From an uncultured Actinoplanes sp. (GTDB lineage Bacteria; Actinomycetota; Actinomycetes; Mycobacteriales; Micromonosporaceae): a stretch of 16,469 nt of DNA. The notes beneath the pieces are model-generated. The model was not told the DNA's origin and made no database searches. It worked only from the letters and a program-made list of their open reading frames with translations. Location: NCBI GenBank assembly GCA_934667465.1, contig CAKUMG010000029.1, forward strand, positions 1 through 16,469. The letters run 5' to 3'. The translations under genes and the position numbers were made by a program. Positions 12,958 through 16,469 of this stretch are shown piece by piece (the first letter of the stretch is position 1; every line of letters starts with the position of its first letter).

Positions 12958-14246
12958 TCGCAGGCGGGCAGGCCCTCGAGGACGCCGTCGCGGTAGGCGG
13001 CGATGCGCTCGAAGGCCGTCGAGCCGGAGCCGTCGCCCGCGCGGCCGAAGGCGAGCAGGGCCGTGACCGCCTCGTCGAGGTCGCCGGGGGAGAGCGTGAT
13101 GCCGTCGGCCGGGTTGTCGCGGGCCAGGATGTCCGCGGTCCAGGAGCCCGAGAGGCAGTCGATCGCCAGCTGGCCCTGCTTGTCGCGGGTGGTGATGCCG
13201 CGGCGGTCCTGGACGGCGCGGGCGAAGAGCTCGCCGAGCAGCATGCCGACCGCGTTGTCGCCGATGCGCTGGTAGAGCTGCGGGCCCAGCCGGGCGGTGT
13301 CGAACGCCGCGAAGTCGCCGTCCGGGCAGTAGAACGCCTGGTCCGGCGCCAGCTCGTCGGGGTTCGGGCAGGCCGGGGCGGTGCCCTGGAACACGTCGAT
13401 GCGCAGCGGCTGCCAGGCGGTGCCGGTCAGCTGCGGATAGGCGCGTGCCCAGTACTCCTGGGCGTCGCGGGCGAGGGCGTTGACGGCATCCGCGTACGGG
13501 AGATCGCCCCCGCTGGCGGCGTCGGCGCGGCTGGTGAACGGCACCTCGGTGACGGGCAGGTTCCGGGCGTCGTAGCCCGCGCAGGTGGTGGGCCCCTCCT
13601 CGACGCCGTCCTGGAACGCGCGGATCCGGTCGAACGCGTTGCCGTGCGCGTTCGGGTCGGTGGCGGGCGTGCCCGGCTGGTCGCGCAGCATCAGCAGGCC
13701 CGCGACGGTGTTGTCGAGCTGCTCGGGGGTGACGCCCTCGAACGCCTCGGAGCGGCCCGCGAGCACGTCGGCCGTCCACGCGCCGGCGAAGCAGTCCGCC
13801 TGCTGCTCGAGGACCACAGTCGGCTCGTTGCCGCGCCCGAGCCGGGTCTGGATCGCGTGGCCGTACTCGTGCGCCATCACCACGCCCGCCAGCAGCGGCC
13901 CGAACTGCTCCTGCAGCTGCGGGATCAGCACCTGCGCGTCCCACGCGACGAAGTCACCGGCCGGGCAGTAGAACGCGTTCTGCTGGTACTCGCCGGGCTG
14001 GTCACCGCAGGCGGGCGGCGGATCGCTCTGCGTGTACGGGAAGAAGCCGCCGGCCAGCTTCTCGAACGGCTTGCCGCCGCTGATCCGCGGGTAGGCCGCC
14101 GTCCAGAACCGCTCGACGTCCGCGAGCGCCTCGGTCACCACCCCGTCGTCCGGCGCCACCACCCGCTCCGGCCCCGGCCCGACCACGATCGAGCATCCCG
14201 CCACCCCGAGCAGGGCGGCGGCCATCATCACCCGCAATGTACGCAC
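12954..14246 (-). CDS. Lipoprotein neutral zinc metallopeptidase with a duplicated, inactive second domain
   Basis: 430 aa from GTG 14246. Residues 1-17 are a lipoprotein signal (RTLRVMMAAALLGVAG) with lipobox LGVAGC, lipidated Cys18. The first domain (about 35-225) is of the YpfJ/putative neutral zinc metallopeptidase type (PF04228): FYCPAGDFVAWD, the zinc motif HEYGH (H126, E127, H130) and LEQQADCFAG with E147 as likely third ligand. The second domain (about 250-430) repeats the pattern (YWARAYP, FYCPDGDFAAFD, DCLSGSWTADIL, AFERIAAYRDGV). The HEYGH position reads GELFA, and E147 becomes Q359, so all zinc ligands are lost there. The ORF is open back to 14507 and ATG 14279 is an alternative start. 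GTG 14246 gives the most typical signal peptide, with GGCGGGG 12 bp upstream. It should be anchored outside the cytoplasmic membrane. The substrate is unknown. Confidence 0.88.
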   Translation of the reverse strand: MRTLRVMMAAALLGVAGCSIVVGPGPERVVAPDDGVVTEALADVERFWTAAYPRISGGKPFEKLAGGFFPYTQSDPPPACGDQPGEYQQNAFYCPAGDFVAWDAQVLIPQLQEQFGPLLAGVVMAHEYGHAIQTRLGRGNEPTVVLEQQADCFAGAWTADVLAGRSEAFEGVTPEQLDNTVAGLLMLRDQPGTPATDPNAHGNAFDRIRAFQDGVEEGPTTCAGYDARNLPVTEVPFTSRADAASGGDLPYADAVNALARDAQEYWARAYPQLTGTAWQPLRIDVFQGTAPACPNPDELAPDQAFYCPDGDFAAFDTARLGPQLYQRIGDNAVGMLLGELFARAVQDRRGITTRDKQGQLAIDCLSGSWTADILARDNPADGITLSPGDLDEAVTALLAFGRAGDGSGSTAFERIAAYRDGVLEGLPACD

Positions 14247-14524
14247 GGCGCGCGTGTACCCCGCCGACGCGAGAATCATTCGGTGCGAGGCCCACCGAAG
14301 ACAGCGGGCCCCGCCGTCGCCCGGCCGGGGGACCACCGTGCGGGTGTCCACATGAGTGATTGCGGCTGAACGGGCAGGTCGGGGCGGGTGTGACGGAAAT
14401 CCTGATGATCGATGGCGGATAGAGCCGTCCGGAGAGGGAAGGCTGGCCGTATCTGCGGGTACCGGCGGCCCCAGCGGCGCGGCCCCCGGCGGTGGATCAG
14501 GCATCACGCGGTGCGGGAGGTAAC

Positions 14525-14785
14525 GTGCTCAGTTCCCACGATCGTCGGCGATTCAACGACATCGTCTCCGGTCTGCTCGAGGAGGACCCGGGCTTCGCGA
14601 CCCGGGAGCCGGCCCCGGCCCGGACCGCGCCGCGGCGGCCCGGTGTGGCGCTGCTGCTGTGGGCGAGCATGCCGTTCCTCGTGGCGCTCGGCGGCTGGTC
14701 GGGGGCGTTGCTCGCGGTGGTCGCGGCGGCGTACGGGCTGGTCCTGTGGTTCCGCCCCGACGAGCCGTCGCACCGCCACGAGTAG
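14525..14785 (+). CDS. DUF3040 small membrane protein
   Basis: 86 aa. It starts MLSSHDRRRFNDIVSGLLEE, then DPGFATRE, the signature of the actinobacterial DUF3040 family (MLSxxExRxLxxIExxLxxxDPxFA). Two hydrophobic helices follow (about 41-53 and 56-75), and the protein ends in a short polar tail. GTG 14525 follows GGGAGG (14515-14520) closely, with only 4 bp between. The frame continues upstream to 14492, but the family start begins at MLS. The family function is unknown; such proteins are small and membrane-bound. It stands alone between the divergent metallopeptidase and the ketosynthase. The 278 bp before it (14247-14524) hold the two divergent leaders, and I could identify no convincing promoter there. 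Confidence 0.87.
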   Translation: MLSSHDRRRFNDIVSGLLEEDPGFATREPAPARTAPRRPGVALLLWASMPFLVALGGWSGALLAVVAAAYGLVLWFRPDEPSHRHE

Positions 14786-14791
14786 TCCGCC

Positions 14792-14810
14792 CGCCCCTGC
14801 TTCCGGGGCG
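14792..14810 (+). terminator. Weak hairpin after the DUF3040 gene
   Basis: CGCCCC (14792-14797) pairs with GGGGCG (14805-14810) around a 7-nt loop, starting 6 bp after the stop codon. The stem is short but all G-C. No T-run follows. The position suggests a terminator, but such short stems are common in sequence this GC-rich. Confidence 0.35.
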
Positions 14811-14928
14811 CGTTGCGCCGGATCGCCTGCCCGCTGCCTGCGGATGGGCCGGGCCGTTGTGGGCCGGGGTGGCGGGTCGGCCGATCGGTTGCGCCGTCCG
14901 GAGGGTGACGCGCGCCGGTGGCGTACCG

Positions 14929-14958
14929 GATCATGCTTTTGATCATCGGTCCTGACCG
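14929..14958. promoter_or_regulatory. Adjacent inverted repeats upstream of the ketosynthase gene
   Basis: A locally AT-richer patch holds GATCA-N6-TGATC (14929-14944), also readable as a direct repeat GATCAT-N6-GATCAT. Immediately after it comes CGGTC-CT-GACCG (14947-14958), a perfect 5-2-5 inverted repeat. Together they end 41 bp before the ATG at 15000, where operators or promoter elements are expected. No clear -35/-10 pair could be set. They are candidate binding sites for a regulator of the ketosynthase/P450 operon. Confidence 0.4.
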
Positions 14959-14999
14959 GCGGAGGACGCCGCGCGCGACGGTGACCGAGGGCGAGGGGG

Positions 15000-16028
15000 A
15001 TGGTCGTGGGTACGGGGTTGCCGGCCGACCGGGCGCAGGTGGGGATCACCGCCGCGGCGGCGAGCCTGCCCGAGGGGCGGATGACCAGCGCGGGCCTGCA
15101 GCGGCGGGTCGAGGGCGCGAGCGGGCTCACGTTCCCGGCCGGGTTCTTCGCCCGGGTGACCGGGATCCGGGAGCGGCGGATCGCCCGCGACGACGAGCAG
15201 GCCTCCACGCTGGCGATCCGGGCCGCCCGGGAGCTGTTCGCGCGGTCCGGGGTGCGCCCTGCCGACATCGACATGCTGCTGTTCGCGTCCGCGTCGCGCG
15301 ACGTGACCGAGCCCGCCACCGCGCACATCGTGCAGGCGGGGCTGGGCACGTCCGCGCACGCGTTCGACATCGCCAACGCCTGCAACAGCTTCCTCAACGG
15401 CATCGACACGGCCCGCGCGTTCGTTCTCGCCGGCCGGGCCCGCCGCGTGCTGGTGGTCACCGGCGAGACGCCGACCCGGGCGATGCGCTGGCAGGTCAAG
15501 GACATCGCCGAGGCGCGTACGGGCTTCGCGGGCTACACGTTCGGCGACGCGGGCGCCGCGGTGCTGGTCGAGCCGGTGACCCGCGGCGGCATCCTGCACC
15601 TGCGGACGGAGACGTTCTCGGAGCACTGGACGGTCGGCGGGATCGCGGGCGGCGGCTCCCGGCACCCGCGCAGCCCGGAGCACACGTACTTCCACGGCAA
15701 CGGCGCCGAGCTGCGCGACGTGTTCGAACGGTTCGGGGTCGCGGCCATCGAGAAGGTGCGCACCGACACGGGGCTCACCTGGGACGACTACGACCGCGTG
15801 CTGGTGCACCAGGTGACCGTGCCCTATCTGGACCGGTTCGTGGAGCTGACCGGGGTGCCCCGGGACAAGCTCGTCGTCACCGTGCCGGAGCTGGGCAACG
15901 TCGCCAGCGCCACGCTCGGCGTGCAGCTCGCCCGGATCGAGGCGGACCTGCGGCCCGGCGCCCGGGTCCTGTTCGTGGGTCTCGGCGGCGGCGTCAGCCT
16001 CATGACCATGGTCTGGGAGAAGTCGTGA
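15000..16028 (+). CDS. OleA-like 3-oxoacyl-ACP synthase III family (thiolase-fold) enzyme
   Basis: 342 aa, a complete KAS III fold. The catalytic triad is C128 (FDIANACNSFLNG), H270 (VLVHQVTVPYLD) and N300 (PELGNVASATLG). The Cys-His and His-Asn distances, 142 and 30 residues, equal those of Xanthomonas OleA (C143, H285, N315 from memory) and not E. coli FabH (132 and 30). RDVTEPATA (100-108) matches the OleA-type motif before the Cys, with E104 near the place of OleA's Glu117. OleA joins two fatty acyl-CoAs head to head to give a beta-keto acid, so long-chain acyl condensation is the leading idea; a fatty-acid or polyketide starter enzyme is the alternative. ATG 15000 follows GAGGGCGAGGGGG. 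The stop overlaps a P450 gene (GTGA), indicating an operon. Confidence 0.88.
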   Translation: MVVGTGLPADRAQVGITAAAASLPEGRMTSAGLQRRVEGASGLTFPAGFFARVTGIRERRIARDDEQASTLAIRAARELFARSGVRPADIDMLLFASASRDVTEPATAHIVQAGLGTSAHAFDIANACNSFLNGIDTARAFVLAGRARRVLVVTGETPTRAMRWQVKDIAEARTGFAGYTFGDAGAAVLVEPVTRGGILHLRTETFSEHWTVGGIAGGGSRHPRSPEHTYFHGNGAELRDVFERFGVAAIEKVRTDTGLTWDDYDRVLVHQVTVPYLDRFVELTGVPRDKLVVTVPELGNVASATLGVQLARIEADLRPGARVLFVGLGGGVSLMTMVWEKS

Positions 16029-16469
16029 CGAGCCGGGCGCGGCGCCGGGACCGGGCCGTCTACCTGCGCAGCCACCCGGTGCTCTTCGCGGTGCTGGCCG
16101 CGGCACGGAGGTGGCCGGTGCGGCGGATCGGGGGGACGCTGCTGGTCAGCGGCGAGGCGGGGTACCGGGAGGCGCTGACCGGGATCGCGCTGGACCGCAC
16201 CGCGCCCCGGTCCACGGGCGGGAGCGCCCGGCGGCTGACCGGCGGCGGGCTGCTGTTCGACCAGGACGGGGAGGAGCATCGGCTGGCGCGGCGGGCGCTC
16301 GCCCACGAGCTGAGCGCGGCGCAGGTGCCGCGATGGCGGCCGGTGTGGACGGCCGTGCTCGACCGGCGGCTGGCGCCGCTCGCGGACGGGGACGAGATCG
16401 ACGTGGCCGAGGTGGTGGCGGAGCTCGCGGGGGCGACGGCTGCGGCGCTGACCGGGGTCGCGCCCGGCG
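16025..16469 (+). CDS. Cytochrome P450, N-terminal part (continues past the window)
   Basis: 148 residues are visible. LTGGGLLFDQDGEEHRLARR (71-90) is the P450 C-helix region, with the H-x3-R pattern (H85, R89) that contacts the haem propionates. It is followed by LSAAQVPRWRPVWTAVLDRR and DGDEIDVAEVVAELAGATAA, matching the C-D helix layout of bacterial P450s. The haem-binding Cys loop and the ExxR motif would lie beyond the edge, so a working enzyme cannot be confirmed. The start is basic and lacks a membrane anchor, as in soluble bacterial P450s. GTG 16025 overlaps the ketosynthase stop by 4 bp, so the P450 probably oxidises the product or a substrate of that enzyme. Confidence 0.8.
   Translation, partial: MTSRARRRDRAVYLRSHPVLFAVLAAARRWPVRRIGGTLLVSGEAGYREALTGIALDRTAPRSTGGSARRLTGGGLLFDQDGEEHRLARRALAHELSAAQVPRWRPVWTAVLDRRLAPLADGDEIDVAEVVAELAGATAAALTGVAPG

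Noticed and set aside
14247..14507. 87-residue N-terminal extension of the metallopeptidase.
   Set aside because: It would bury the lipoprotein signal peptide inside the protein; starts at 14246 or 14279 fit export.
14380..14524. Possible riboswitch (c-di-AMP or c-di-GMP type) in the DUF3040 leader.
   Set aside because: Some GC-rich self-complementarity is present, but no conserved core motif of those classes could be identified.
1..16469. Mobile elements, CRISPR arrays and tRNA genes.
   Set aside because: No transposase or integrase reading, terminal repeats, regularly spaced repeats or tRNA-like cloverleaf were seen.

Overview
The base composition (very GC-rich, G/C in third codon positions, many GTG starts, 4-bp stop/start overlaps) and the gene families present (DUF3040 protein, NarL-type two-component pair, actinobacterial-style MrpA-MrpB fusion, TetR/DHA2 exporter pair) point to a high-GC actinomycete. 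A member of the Micromonosporaceae such as Actinoplanes is my best guess, but that is inference. No tRNA, rRNA, CRISPR array, phage gene or insertion sequence is visible; this looks like chromosomal DNA.

Layout. (1) 1-1538: a DHA2-type MFS exporter, cut by the window edge, diverges from a TetR-family regulator; the 171-bp gap between them holds promoter-like hexamers and several inverted repeats. (2) 1474-3434: a universal stress protein gene whose 3' end overlaps that of tetR by 65 bp, divergent from an APC amino-acid permease. (3) 3435-4260: a decayed patch with two convergent broken genes, a small membrane protein and a HEAT/LRV-type repeat protein, each interrupted by a frame change; then a strong hairpin. 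(4) 4261-12202: a NarL-type histidine kinase and response regulator lead directly into a complete Mrp (Mnh/Sha-type) cation/proton antiporter operon, mrpA(B)-C-D-E-F-G. (5) 12208-12957: the Mrp operon continues into a BON-domain membrane protein and a very small membrane protein, ending at a 13-bp perfect hairpin shared with the converging gene. (6) 12954-14246 (minus): a lipoprotein zinc metallopeptidase whose sequence is duplicated, with all three zinc ligands lost in the second copy. (7) 14525-14785: a DUF3040 protein. (8) 15000-16469: an OleA-like thiolase-fold ketosynthase overlapping the start of a cytochrome P450, the beginning of a probable lipid or specialised-metabolite operon that runs off the window.

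How it works together. The core is an ion-homeostasis module. The kinase and regulator overlap by 4 bp and stop 19 bp before mrpA, and every junction from mrpA to mrpG is a 4-bp overlap, so one message probably encodes sensor, regulator and the antiporter complex. The BON and small membrane proteins downstream are candidate accessory parts. MrpC, MrpF and MrpG all carry long acidic or Gly/Ser-rich C-terminal tails beyond the usual family length. The least conventional items are these Mrp additions, the self-duplicated metallopeptidase with a dead second half, the hairpin before the kinase gene, and the OleA-like/P450 pair.
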